DNA of 64,000 nucleotides, taken from NCBI RefSeq assembly GCF_002863865.1, contig NZ_CP022684.1, positions 4,593,990 through 4,657,989 on the forward strand, read 5' to 3'. The first letter of the stretch is position 1, and every line of letters starts with the position of its first letter. Positions 56,172 to 64,000 of this stretch are shown here, piece by piece. This stretch comes from Ketobacter alkanivorans. GTDB lineage: Bacteria; Pseudomonadota; Gammaproteobacteria; Pseudomonadales; Ketobacteraceae. The notes under the pieces were generated by a model. It searched no databases and was not told the origin of the DNA. It was given only the letters and a program-made list of their open reading frames with translations. A program made the position numbers and the translations under genes.

Positions 56172-56765
56172 TCACTTCAGTTTGCTGGCCAGTTTGGCAA
56201 CTCGTAAGCCCTGTGCCTGACACAGAGCGGTTTCGTGTTCATCCAGCGTTCGGCTGTTGTCTGCTCCGGCCCAATGGCTGGCACCATAAGGGGTGCCGCC
56301 GGCTTTGGTTTTGGTCAGGCCCGGTTCGCTGTAGGGTATGCCTGCGTATATCATGCCGTGATGCAACAGCGGCAGCAGCATCGAGAGCAATGTGGACTCC
56401 TGTCCGCCGTGCAAGCTACTGGTGGAGGTGAATGCGGAGGCTGGCTTGTCCACCAGGGCACCTTTCATCCACAGGGCGCTGGTGCTGTCCAGAAAGTACT
56501 TCAGTGGTGCCGCCATATTGCCAAACCGCGTGGGTGAGCCGAGAATCAGGCCATCGCAGTTCTCCAGATCGTCCATGTCGGCATAGATGTCTCCACTGAC
56601 GGGAATGGCGGGCTTGCTGGCTTCCGTTTCACTGGACACCGGGGGCACGGTGCGCAATACGGCTTCGGCCCCGTGATGCTGCTCGACACCTCGGGCGATG
56701 GCTTTTGCCATGTCTCGAGTATGGCCGTTACGGCTGTAATAAAGGATCAATATACGACAGCTCAC
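56172..56765 (-). CDS. wrbA: WrbA-like NAD(P)H:quinone oxidoreductase
   Basis: This 197-residue flavodoxin-fold protein begins ILILYYSRNGHTRDMAKAI, the FMN phosphate loop. It carries LGSPTRFGNMAAPLKYFLD and a C-terminal GGTPYGASHWAG, the WrbA pattern. The family reduces quinones with two electrons from NAD(P)H, guarding against redox cycling. It overlaps arsC by four bases (ATGA). Length is normal. Confidence 0.9.
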   Translation of the reverse strand: MSCRILILYYSRNGHTRDMAKAIARGVEQHHGAEAVLRTVPPVSSETEASKPAIPVSGDIYADMDDLENCDGLILGSPTRFGNMAAPLKYFLDSTSALWMKGALVDKPASAFTSTSSLHGGQESTLLSMLLPLLHHGMIYAGIPYSEPGLTKTKAGGTPYGASHWAGADNSRTLDEHETALCQAQGLRVAKLASKLK

Positions 56766-57106
56766 AGGATCTCCAGAACCTGTTCCGGCGGACGGCCCAG
56801 GGCGGCCTTATCGCCATTCACAACAATGGGGCGCTCAATCAGTTTTGGCGTGCTGACCATGGCTTTGATCAGCTGGTCGTCGCTCAGATCCGGGTTGTTC
56901 AGCCCCTGTTCCTTGTATTCCGCTTCTTTGGTACGCATCAATTCGCGGGGTTTCAGGCCAAGCTGCTTAAGAAGGGTTGCGATGGTTTTGGCATCCGGTG
57001 GCGTTTCCAGATACAGCACCACTTCTGGCTCAATACCTTGGTCTTTCAGTAGCTGGAGTGTTTCACGGGATTTGGAGCAGCGTGGGTTGTGATAAATTTT
57101 GGTCAT
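56762..57106 (-). CDS. arsC: ArsC/YfgD-family glutaredoxin-dependent arsenate reductase
   Basis: This 114-residue thioredoxin-fold protein starts MTKIYHNPRCSKSRETL with the catalytic C10. It has the arginine positions expected to bind the oxyanion in LMRTKE, LIERPIVV and GRPPE. It is the short YfgD-like form; no arsB, acr3 or arsR gene is near, so arsenate may not be its main substrate. The ATG at 57106 begins the homology; a longer frame reaching 57232 crosses the divergent promoter region and is rejected. It heads the long leftward gene run. Confidence 0.88.
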   Translation of the reverse strand: MTKIYHNPRCSKSRETLQLLKDQGIEPEVVLYLETPPDAKTIATLLKQLGLKPRELMRTKEAEYKEQGLNNPDLSDDQLIKAMVSTPKLIERPIVVNGDKAALGRPPEQVLEIL

Positions 57107-57202
57107 GGCTGTATGGTATGCTTGTGTTTGATGATGTATATGTTGGGCTATTGTATAGGGTAATGGCCCCTTAATCACCCAATCTGAATTGAAGGAAAGA
57201 GT

Positions 57203-58462
57203 TTGGACGCACTGTTTGATGCCTACAAGCAATTTATAAAGTTACCCCCAGTTGCCTTTGTTGTGTACGTGGCTAAGTCCTTTCTTCACCACGGTAATGG
57301 TCGGTCTGCATTCTATTTGGCTTTTACCTCACTGTTTGCGGTGGTGCCGGTGATGACGGTGGTGTACTCCATTCTGGCGTTAATCCCCGAGTTAAAGGGG
57401 ATGGAAAGCAAGATGCAGAACTTTATGTTTGAGCATTTTGTACCTGCCACCGGGTCTCAGTTGCAGGAGCACCTGCACGGATTTGCGCAGCAGGCTTCAA
57501 ACCTCACCAGTATCGGCGTGATCATGCTGTTTGTGACGTCGGTGTTGATGTTGCGCAAAATCGAGAATTCCTTTAACACCATTTGGCACATAACAGAGGC
57601 CCGCAAAGGGGTGAATGGTTTTTTGCTGTACTGGGCGTTGTTAAGCCTGGGGCCGGTGATGATGGGGGGCGCGTTCGCGGTGTCGTCGTATCTGGCGTCT
57701 TTAAAGATGATATACGACATGGTGCCGTTGGCTGGCACGCAGACATTTGTGCTCAGTCTGCTGCCGATTCTGATGAGCGGTTTGGCCTTCTCGCTCGCCT
57801 ATGTGGCGATTCCTAATACCCGAGTGCCGATACGGCATGGTTTGCTGGGCGGTCTGGTGGCGGCCATATTGTTTGATTTGGCACGCCGGGGTATGACGCT
57901 GTTTGTCAGCATGTTCCCCACCTACCATTTGGTGTACGGTGCGTTTGCCGCCGTGCCGATCTTTCTGATCTGGGTATTGGTGTCGTGGAATATTATGTTG
58001 CTGGGGGCTGAGATTGTGCAGGCCATGACCAGTTTTCAAGTGGATAAAAAGCGTTCCACGTCATCCCTGGGGAATTTGCTGGCGGTATTGGAGACGCTGT
58101 ATCGCTTGCAGGGCAAGGGGGAGGTGATCGACGAGGTAGTGTTGCTGCAGAAAATGCCTTGGGTTTCAAACCGTGAGTGGGAGGCCTACACGGATACGCT
58201 TATCAATGTGCAGTTGATTCATCGCAATGGGGAGGGCGAAATCGCTCTGACCCGGGATCTGCACAAATACAGCTTGGCGCAGTTGTTTCGTGATTGTTTT
58301 GGCGACACCATCAAGATGGATCTGCAAAGCAATGAGGGATGGCAAGGCAGGGTGAACAAGCTCTATAAGGATGGTATGGATACCTGCCTGAGTGGTTGGG
58401 ACATCCCTCTGGCTGAACTGTACGATGTCACTTCGGAATCAGTGGAGCCTAGTTCTCAATAA
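57203..58462 (+). CDS. YihY/BrkB-family inner-membrane protein
   Basis: This 419-residue protein starts at TTG behind the strong site GAAGGAAAGAG. About six hydrophobic segments lie in residues 40-275. The family pattern FYLAFTSLFAVVPVMTVVYSIL opens the membrane part, and PTYHLVYGAFAAVPIFLIWVLVSW falls in the last third of the domain. A soluble C-terminal region of about 130 residues follows. The family was once called ribonuclease BN, but is now taken as a membrane protein of unknown function. It diverges from arsC, and its end overlaps the convergent neighbour by 14 bases. Confidence 0.9.
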   Translation: MDALFDAYKQFIKLPPVAFVVYVAKSFLHHGNGRSAFYLAFTSLFAVVPVMTVVYSILALIPELKGMESKMQNFMFEHFVPATGSQLQEHLHGFAQQASNLTSIGVIMLFVTSVLMLRKIENSFNTIWHITEARKGVNGFLLYWALLSLGPVMMGGAFAVSSYLASLKMIYDMVPLAGTQTFVLSLLPILMSGLAFSLAYVAIPNTRVPIRHGLLGGLVAAILFDLARRGMTLFVSMFPTYHLVYGAFAAVPIFLIWVLVSWNIMLLGAEIVQAMTSFQVDKKRSTSSLGNLLAVLETLYRLQGKGEVIDEVVLLQKMPWVSNREWEAYTDTLINVQLIHRNGEGEIALTRDLHKYSLAQLFRDCFGDTIKMDLQSNEGWQGRVNKLYKDGMDTCLSGWDIPLAELYDVTSESVEPSSQ

Positions 58463-59990
58463 CCTGTACGTCGAAAACTTCTACCTGTCGGGAACGCTGT
58501 TGTATTTGGCGAACATCCGCTGTGGCTGCTTCATGGTGGCCAACCGCCAGGATAGACACTTCTGAGCCGAGTTTCAGAGCGCCTGCTGGTGCCAGTATGC
58601 GTGTGGTAATGTAGTTGGATCGGCTGCGCAGCAAAATTAACAGCCCGTTGCGATCGGTGGCCTGTTCATCCTGTTTGCTGATGGTGATTTTTTTTACGTT
58701 GCCTCGTAGTCGTTCTATGCCGCATTCCGGCGCGTCCTCTCGCGATATCGCAGCCCAGCGCACCAAGCCCACCTCGAGCACTTTTTTGCCATTGATTTGG
58801 CGAATCATGGCCACCACCTGGCCTGCCTCAGGAAAGCGGGAGGGATCTCCGTTCAGCTTCACCCGAATACCCGTGGTGCTTTCATCCCGCCCATGAGACC
58901 AGGCTCGTTTTTCACTTCCGGAGTTGCGGTTTTGCAGCACATCCATCCGGCGTTGCGTGGGGTCCAGCATGGTGCAGATGTTTTCCAGCCCCCACACCAA
59001 ACCGATTTGTTCATTAATATCATGACGCTCACCGCTGCGGTGAGGGTTTCTGGACCAGCATTGAGACAGACTATCCAGCAGCTCCACCGCTTGTTTTCGC
59101 TGCACATTTTGCAGACCGGTGAGGCGCAGAGATTCCCCGGATTTGATTGCGGTAAGGTGCCGATACAGAGTGTCCAGCAGGCGCGAGAGATCTAAAACCC
59201 GAGTGTCGGTAACGGTGCCTGGCAGGTTGCCAGGGATGTTTGCCGGCTGCAGGCATTCGGGCTCAACAAAATAGCATTCGCCGAGCTGGGTGATGTTCGC
59301 GGGTTCCATCAGATCCACCAGGCTGGCAAAGCGGGCGGTGTAGTCGCAAGTGCGCCACTGGTCTTCTGCGCTCATTGCATAGGGGGATGCCAACCCCATC
59401 AACAAGGATTGCTTGTACATATGGGATACGGTGCCTTGCTTACCTTCCGGGCAGGTAACGGGCTTGTCTTCCTGTTGCAGGTCGCAGGCCAGGAAGTACA
59501 GGTAATGAAATTCACGCCAGTGGGAACGCTTCAACATGCGGCCACGATTGTAGGAAAACAGGCCGTAGTAGTACTGATACAGCATGGCCATATACAACAC
59601 CGTGGCAAACCCTGATGGACGCTTTTGGCGGGCCAGGGCATCTTTGATGATGTGTTTATAGGCAAAGCCCAGCTCCTGAATGAATTCCAGAAGATTATCC
59701 AGTTCGTTGGAATTGACGTCTTTCGAAAACAGGCTGCCGGTAAGCTGATTACGGTAATAGTCTAAAAAGCGCACAAACGCATAGTGGAAGGGGCTGACTA
59801 TCTGCAGGCGCTTTGCGGGTGCCAGTGCAAAGCGATTGAAGGTGTGCAGGCGTCTAAACGCAAGGGTCAGGGCTGAGGGAATATCCACGTAGGGCAGGTC
59901 ACGAATCTCATTACTGAGACGACGGTTGTCCGCGTCCAGCAGTAAATGCTGGGTACGTTCGGTTGTCGGAACTCTTAATGGACCATTCAT
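58449..59990 (-). CDS. Conserved protein of unknown function, 513 residues
   Basis: I do not recognise this gene with confidence. It is cytoplasmic (no signal peptide or membrane segment), with a largely helical N-terminal two-thirds rich in Leu, Tyr and Phe. A beta-rich C-terminal 130 residues (about 375-510: TTGIRVKLNGDP, VLEVGLVRWAAI, and later NYITTRIL) has a spacing that resembles a PilZ-like barrel, though the RxxxR motif needed for c-di-GMP binding is not obvious. The ATG follows AGGAAGG at some distance. It stands alone between two convergent/divergent neighbours. Confidence 0.8.
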   Translation of the reverse strand: MNGPLRVPTTERTQHLLLDADNRRLSNEIRDLPYVDIPSALTLAFRRLHTFNRFALAPAKRLQIVSPFHYAFVRFLDYYRNQLTGSLFSKDVNSNELDNLLEFIQELGFAYKHIIKDALARQKRPSGFATVLYMAMLYQYYYGLFSYNRGRMLKRSHWREFHYLYFLACDLQQEDKPVTCPEGKQGTVSHMYKQSLLMGLASPYAMSAEDQWRTCDYTARFASLVDLMEPANITQLGECYFVEPECLQPANIPGNLPGTVTDTRVLDLSRLLDTLYRHLTAIKSGESLRLTGLQNVQRKQAVELLDSLSQCWSRNPHRSGERHDINEQIGLVWGLENICTMLDPTQRRMDVLQNRNSGSEKRAWSHGRDESTTGIRVKLNGDPSRFPEAGQVVAMIRQINGKKVLEVGLVRWAAISREDAPECGIERLRGNVKKITISKQDEQATDRNGLLILLRSRSNYITTRILAPAGALKLGSEVSILAVGHHEAATADVRQIQQRSRQVEVFDVQVIEN

Positions 59991-60211
59991 CCGGTGCTGT
60001 CCTTCCTGGTGTTACTGAATCCTTCGATATCGTCGGCCGCTGTATCGACTGCGCAGTCAACCGATCTGGTGGTCAATTTTTGCACACTACAAATATCTTG
60101 GGAAGAGGGTTTTTACTGGCACTTATGTAAGCTGTCGCTGATAATTGAGTTAGTTCACTTACCTACCCATCAATCAGTGATACACAATCCACAACACAGG
60201 CTACTGTATTC

Positions 60212-61180
60212 ATGCCTACATTTGCTTCGCTGCTCACGTCAGTCAAGGGGATTAAACCCCAGATCGTGAAAAAAGTCTGTGAAAAAAGAACATCCAGCGC
60301 CTATTACTGGGATGGTTCCGGCCCTTTGGTGGTGTGTTTGCATGGTTTTCCTGATACGGCCAACACCTTCCACTTAATGGTGCCGGCTCTAGTTGGTGCT
60401 GGGTACAGGGTGTTAGTGCCAGTGATGCCGGGCTATGAACAATCAAGTGTGGATCCTGAGGGTAACTATCATATTACTGATTTGGCTAAGAATGTGGTGG
60501 GCTGGGTGGACCACATGGGTGAAGAGTCAGCGCATCTGATTGGGCATGATTGGGGCGGAGTCACCGCTTGGCTGGCGGCTGCCATGTATCCCCATCGTTT
60601 CTTTAGCGTTACCAGTATTGCTATTCCTCCTCTAAAACACTTAGGGGCGGCCATCCTGCAATGCCCATCCCAAATACTGAAATCCTGGTATATCGGTTTC
60701 TTCCAGCTTCCGCTGATTCCTGAGCAAATTATAAAATTCAACGATGGTGTATTCGTGCGCATGTTATGGCGACGTTGGTCACCGGGGTGGGATGCGCCGG
60801 AGGCGTTGGTGCGACCAGTGTTGGATGCCTTGGATGATCCCTCGGTAACGCGGGCGATGCTGGGGTATTACCGTTGTCTGGGCCGTATCTTCCACCGTCA
60901 GCATCAGCAAGGGCGGCGAGCGCTAAAGCTGCCTTATCAGGTACCCTGCCTGATGATCAGCGGCTCCGATGATGGCTGTATGGACAGTCGCCTGTTTGAG
61001 TTGGCCATGAGTGAGAACGATTTTATGGCGGGTGCTGAACTGTATCGATTAATGGGGGCAGGGCACTTCTGTCATCTTGAGAAGCCTGCGCTGGTTCATG
61101 CTAAGTTGTTGAGTTTTCTGGAAATGCACCCTAAGGGTGCGAAAAAGCTGGCGGATGAATTAGCCAAGCAATTGGGTTAG
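60212..61180 (+). CDS. Alpha/beta hydrolase, epoxide-hydrolase-like
   Basis: This 322-residue protein has the alpha/beta-hydrolase fold. HGFPD at 44-48 is the oxyanion-hole motif. GHDWGG places the nucleophile as D113, which favours epoxide hydrolase or dehalogenase chemistry over the Ser-type esterases. The C-terminal GAGHFCHLEKP provides the catalytic His. There is no signal peptide. The substrate is unknown. It precedes the fumarase gene by 42 bases and may share its transcript. Confidence 0.9.
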   Translation: MPTFASLLTSVKGIKPQIVKKVCEKRTSSAYYWDGSGPLVVCLHGFPDTANTFHLMVPALVGAGYRVLVPVMPGYEQSSVDPEGNYHITDLAKNVVGWVDHMGEESAHLIGHDWGGVTAWLAAAMYPHRFFSVTSIAIPPLKHLGAAILQCPSQILKSWYIGFFQLPLIPEQIIKFNDGVFVRMLWRRWSPGWDAPEALVRPVLDALDDPSVTRAMLGYYRCLGRIFHRQHQQGRRALKLPYQVPCLMISGSDDGCMDSRLFELAMSENDFMAGAELYRLMGAGHFCHLEKPALVHAKLLSFLEMHPKGAKKLADELAKQLG

Positions 61181-61222
61181 AATGCGCCGGTTATTGATTT
61201 GGACTTCAGAGAGGAACAGGCC

Positions 61223-62740
61223 ATGGCCGTCATTCGCCAGGACGATTTTATTCAGAGCATTGCAGACAGCCTGCAATACATTTCTTACTACCATCCCGCG
61301 GATTTCATAAAAGCCGTTAATGAAGCCTACGAGGCAGAAGAATCCCCTGCAGCCAAAGATGCCATGGCGCAGATTCTGATTAATTCCCGTATGTGCGCCG
61401 AAGGCCATCGCCCCATTTGTCAGGATACCGGGATCGTAACGGTGTTCCTGAAGGTCGGTATGAACGTGCAATGGGATGCCAAAATGAACGTCACCGATAT
61501 GGTGAACGAAGGGGTGCGTCAGGCCTATTTGCATCCCGATAACGTGCTGCGCGCCTCTATTCTGTCGGATCCTGCTGGTGCTCGTAAAAACACCAAAGAT
61601 AACACGCCTGCGGTGATTCACTATGAAATCGTGGATGGCGACACGGTGGATGTACACATCGCAGCCAAAGGCGGTGGTTCCGAAAATAAATCCAAGATGG
61701 TCATGCTGAATCCCAGCGACAGCATTGTGGACTGGGTGCTGAAAACCGTACCCACCATGGGTGCTGGTTGGTGTCCGCCGGGTATGCTGGGCATCGGCAT
61801 CGGCGGTACTGCCGAAAAAGCCATGGTGTTGGCAAAAGAGTCTCTGATGGATCCGGTCGACATTCACGATTTGAAGAAGCGAGGCCCCAGCAACCGAGTT
61901 GAAGAGCTGCGCCTGGAGCTGTTTGAAAAGGTCAACGCACTGGGTATCGGTGCTCAGGGCTTGGGTGGCCTCACCACCGTGGTGGATGTCAAAATCCGGG
62001 ATTACCCCACTCATGCCGCCTCATTACCGGTAGCCATGATCCCCAACTGTGCCGCCACCCGACATGTGCACTTCGAATTGGATGGCTCAGGTGTTGCGGA
62101 GTTGCCGGTTCCGAAGCTGGAAGACTGGCCTGAAATTTCCATGTCCGGCGGTGATACTGCCAAACGTGTGAATCTGGATACAGTGACCCCGGAAGAAGTG
62201 CAAAGCTGGCAGCCCGGTGACACCTTGTTGCTGTCGGGCACCATGCTCACCGGTCGCGATGCAGCTCACAAGCGTATGGTGGACATGCTGAACAAAGGTG
62301 AAAAACTGCCGGTGGATTTCAAAGGCAAGTTCATCTATTACGTGGGCCCCGTTGATCCAGTGCGGGATGAAGTGGTGGGCCCGGCAGGCCCCACTACCGC
62401 CACCCGAATGGATAAATTCACTGAAACCATGCTTGCCAAAACCGGACTGCTGGGCATGATTGGTAAATCTGAGCGTGGCCCGGTTGCGATTCAGTCAATC
62501 AAAGACCATAAAGCTGTGTATCTGATGGCTGTGGGTGGTGCCGCTTATCTGGTATCCAAGGCCATTCGCAAGTCCCGAGTTGTGGCCTTTGAGGATCTGG
62601 GAATGGAAGCCATTCACGAGTTCGTAGTGGAGGATATGCCGGTTACAGTAGCTGTCGACTCTACAGGTATCTCCGTCCACAACACAGCCCCCAAAATCTG
62701 GCAGGCGAAGATCGGTAAGATCCCGGTGGAAAACACCTAA
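61223..62740 (+). CDS. fumA: Class I fumarate hydratase (iron-sulfur)
   Basis: This 505-residue enzyme is the single-chain class I fumarase, with alpha and beta parts fused. It hydrates fumarate to malate with a labile [4Fe-4S] cluster. The cluster ligands are expected in MCAEGHRPICQDTG and the later NCAATRHVH. The beta part begins near LLLSGTMLTGRDAAHKRM and ends with GMEAIHEFVVEDMPVTVAVDS. The ATG at 61223 follows GAGGAACAGG; a TTG at 61199 would add 8 residues and is less likely. It is followed by a clear terminator. Confidence 0.95.
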   Translation: MAVIRQDDFIQSIADSLQYISYYHPADFIKAVNEAYEAEESPAAKDAMAQILINSRMCAEGHRPICQDTGIVTVFLKVGMNVQWDAKMNVTDMVNEGVRQAYLHPDNVLRASILSDPAGARKNTKDNTPAVIHYEIVDGDTVDVHIAAKGGGSENKSKMVMLNPSDSIVDWVLKTVPTMGAGWCPPGMLGIGIGGTAEKAMVLAKESLMDPVDIHDLKKRGPSNRVEELRLELFEKVNALGIGAQGLGGLTTVVDVKIRDYPTHAASLPVAMIPNCAATRHVHFELDGSGVAELPVPKLEDWPEISMSGGDTAKRVNLDTVTPEEVQSWQPGDTLLLSGTMLTGRDAAHKRMVDMLNKGEKLPVDFKGKFIYYVGPVDPVRDEVVGPAGPTTATRMDKFTETMLAKTGLLGMIGKSERGPVAIQSIKDHKAVYLMAVGGAAYLVSKAIRKSRVVAFEDLGMEAIHEFVVEDMPVTVAVDSTGISVHNTAPKIWQAKIGKIPVENT

Positions 62741-62760
62741 TCTGGTTTTGGTTTGATAGG

Positions 62761-62788
62761 AAAGCCCGCAGATGTGCGGGCTTTTTTT
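62761..62788 (+). terminator. Rho-independent terminator after fumarase
   Basis: AAAGCCCGCA (62761-62770) pairs fully with TGCGGGCTTT (62775-62784) around a GATG loop and runs into seven T residues. It is 20 bases after the fumarase stop, giving a strong forward-strand terminator. Confidence 0.92.
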
Positions 62789-62910
62789 GTTTCTAAACAG
62801 ACTAACGTAGTTTTGTTTGTCAATTGCAATGCTACCGTTGCGGGATCGTGAAACCGTCTATACTGAAGATAAACATATAGAGATCCATGGGCAGAAATAG
62901 AAGGAGCACC

Positions 62911-63276
62911 ATGTCCATACCGCTGTTAATTTGCGACGATTCGGCAATGGCCCGTAAGCAGGTCAAACGCTCGTTACCAGAAGATTGGGATGTAGAGGTC
63001 ACCATGACCACCAATGGCGCAGAAGGCATGGAGGCGATCCGTGCCGGTAAGGGTGAGATGGTATTTCTGGATCTCACCATGCCTGAGCTTGATGGTTACG
63101 GTGTTCTTAAATGCGTCAAAGAAGAAGGTCACAAGTGCATCATTATCGTGATTTCCGCTGACATTCAGCCAGAAGCCCGGGAGCGGGTGATGGGTTTGGG
63201 TGCCCTCGATTTCATCAAGAAACCAGTGGATGGCAAGAAGCTTCAGGACGTGCTGAGGAAATATGGTCTGATATGA
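62911..63276 (+). CDS. CheY-like single-domain response regulator
   Basis: This 121-residue protein is a lone receiver domain. The acidic pocket is DD at 9-10, the phospho-acceptor is D54 in MVFLDLTMPELDG, and the conserved Lys is in FIKKPVDGKKL. The ATG at 62911 follows AAGGAG; the earlier ATG at 62887 is rejected because the site lies after it. Its stop overlaps the CheC-like gene as ATGA, so the two are coupled, and the CheC-like protein is a plausible phosphatase for it. Confidence 0.93.
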   Translation: MSIPLLICDDSAMARKQVKRSLPEDWDVEVTMTTNGAEGMEAIRAGKGEMVFLDLTMPELDGYGVLKCVKEEGHKCIIIVISADIQPEARERVMGLGALDFIKKPVDGKKLQDVLRKYGLI

Positions 63277-63908
63277 ATGATTCACTAGCACTTACAGAAG
63301 ATCAACGGGACTGTCTGCAGGAAGTGGTCAATGTGGCCATGGGGCAGGCGGGCGATTCCCTGGCTCGGTTTCTTGAAGTATTTATACACCTCTCGGTGCC
63401 TCGGATTCGTCTGGTGGCGCGTGACGAATTGAACCCTGAATTGGAAAAGATGGTGGGCGGTGCTTCGGTGCCGGTTTCCGGCGTCAGCCAAGGGTTTTAT
63501 CAGCTGGACACCGGAACCGGTATTCGCGGTGAAGCCATTGTCGTGTTCACTGACAGCTCTTTTAAAGAACTGGCGGATTTGTTGGCTTACGACGAAGACC
63601 TGACCGTTGAAAGTGAAAATGAATTATTGATGGATGTGACCAACATCCTGAATGGTGCCTGCCTGAATGGTGTTGGTGAGCAGATCGAGGCAGAGCTTGG
63701 GTTCTCGCCACCTGCGATCATGGGGCAGCATTTGCCCATCTCCCAATTGCTGGAACATGAGCAGGCGAGCTGGGATCACGCACTTTTGGTTGAGATATCT
63801 TATACCCTTGAAGATCGCTCCTTCAGTTGCACCATGTTTCTGCTGATGCCGGGCGAGTCAATCCAAGTGGTGAAACAAGCGCTGGATCGTTTACTGGAAG
63901 ACTTGTAA
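63273..63908 (+). CDS. CheC-like phosphatase-family protein
   Basis: This 211-residue protein matches the CheC/CheX/FliY family, which removes phosphate from CheY-like receivers. Each half carries an active-site helix of the D/S-x3-E-x2-N kind. The first, DCLQEVVNVAMGQAGDSLA, is canonical. The second, NELLMDVTNILNGACLNGV, has Asp for the Glu and may be weaker. Its coupling to the lone receiver gene supports this role, although no CheA or chemoreceptor is in the window. The protein lacks a membrane segment. Confidence 0.88.
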   Translation: MNDSLALTEDQRDCLQEVVNVAMGQAGDSLARFLEVFIHLSVPRIRLVARDELNPELEKMVGGASVPVSGVSQGFYQLDTGTGIRGEAIVVFTDSSFKELADLLAYDEDLTVESENELLMDVTNILNGACLNGVGEQIEAELGFSPPAIMGQHLPISQLLEHEQASWDHALLVEISYTLEDRSFSCTMFLLMPGESIQVVKQALDRLLEDL

Positions 63909-63909
63909 T

Positions 63910-64000
63910 TTGGTCAGTTTTGATGCGTCAAAGGAGTTGCTGGAATTCATTGTTGATCGCGTCAACATCGGCGTATTTATACTGAATAAAGATCATGAAG
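63910..64000 (+). CDS. Start of a probable PAS-domain signalling protein (cut by window edge)
   Basis: A frame from TTG 63910, one base after the CheC-like stop, runs open to the window edge. Its product contains LLEFIVDRVNIGVFILN, which is the opening helix and strand of a PAS domain. In related bacteria a PAS-GGDEF diguanylate cyclase follows this CheY-CheC pair; the output domain is not visible here, so that identity is inferred. Confidence 0.65.
   Translation, partial: MVSFDASKELLEFIVDRVNIGVFILNKDHE

Noticed and set aside
58449..59990. Firm assignment of the 513-residue protein as a PilZ c-di-GMP receptor
   Set aside because: The C-terminal beta pattern is suggestive only; the RxxxR and D/NxSxxG motifs were not found in the expected places.
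61160..62014. 284-codon open frame on the reverse strand
   Set aside because: It lies wholly antisense to the class I fumarase and the hydrolase end, has no recognisable domain, and its His/Gly-rich composition mirrors fumarase codon use.

Overview
The window is a stretch of chromosome from a Gammaproteobacterium of roughly even base composition. Several gene orders are typical of Pseudomonadales/Oceanospirillales-like bacteria: metG diverging from mrp with dcd downstream; purM-purN diverging from DUF2066, a CDP-alcohol phosphatidyltransferase and hda; arsC-wrbA-DUF2069; and a CheY-like regulator followed by a CheC-like protein and a PAS protein. The genus cannot be fixed from the sequence alone. 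No rRNA, tRNA, CRISPR array, transposase or phage gene was seen.

Layout. Bases 1-3.6 kb hold housekeeping genes (metG start, mrp, dcd) and an NfeD/SPFH membrane pair. Bases 3.8-13.0 kb are signalling genes: a 7TM-DISM diguanylate cyclase, then a tightly overlapping set of a hybrid histidine kinase with three receivers, CheR, a receiver-less CheB and a REC-PAS-GGDEF-EAL protein. Bases 13.0-18.2 kb hold purine synthesis (purM, purN), a DUF3108 protein and the divergent DUF2066/phosphatidyltransferase/hda group. Bases 18.2-24.8 kb hold a PAS-GGDEF-EAL membrane protein, a second (7TM-DISM) hybrid kinase and an AraC-type regulator.

Bases 24.7-45.6 kb form a carbon and energy island. A complete cytoplasmic NAD-linked [NiFe]-hydrogenase set (hoxF-U-Y-H and protease hoxW) lies directly downstream of glucokinase. 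It is followed by genes for glycogen synthesis and breakdown: glgP, malQ, a GH57 glucanotransferase/amylase, glgC, glgB, a divergent pgi, glgA, a PfkB-family sugar kinase and gap. Together they could store glucose as glycogen, return it to glycolysis, and dispose of (or draw) reducing power at the NADH/H2 level.

Bases 45.7-57.1 kb read almost entirely leftward: arsC, wrbA, DUF2069, then an overlapping membrane/AAA+ cluster (RDD, SpoIIM-like, DUF4129, DUF4350, MoxR, DUF58), and finally a three-gene unit of a lipoprotein, a heme-c Tll0287-like/HAMP sensor without an output domain, and a Ser/Thr kinase with a duplicated C-terminal helical domain. Bases 57.2-64 kb hold a YihY-family membrane protein, an unrecognised 513-residue protein, an epoxide-hydrolase-like enzyme, class I fumarase with a clear terminator, and a CheY/CheC/PAS signalling unit cut by the window edge.

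Most notable are the heme-sensor/Ser-Thr-kinase unit, the kinase/CheR/CheB/c-di-GMP operon, the hydrogenase embedded in a glycogen island, and a glucose-6-phosphate isomerase homologue with Thr where the catalytic Glu is expected.
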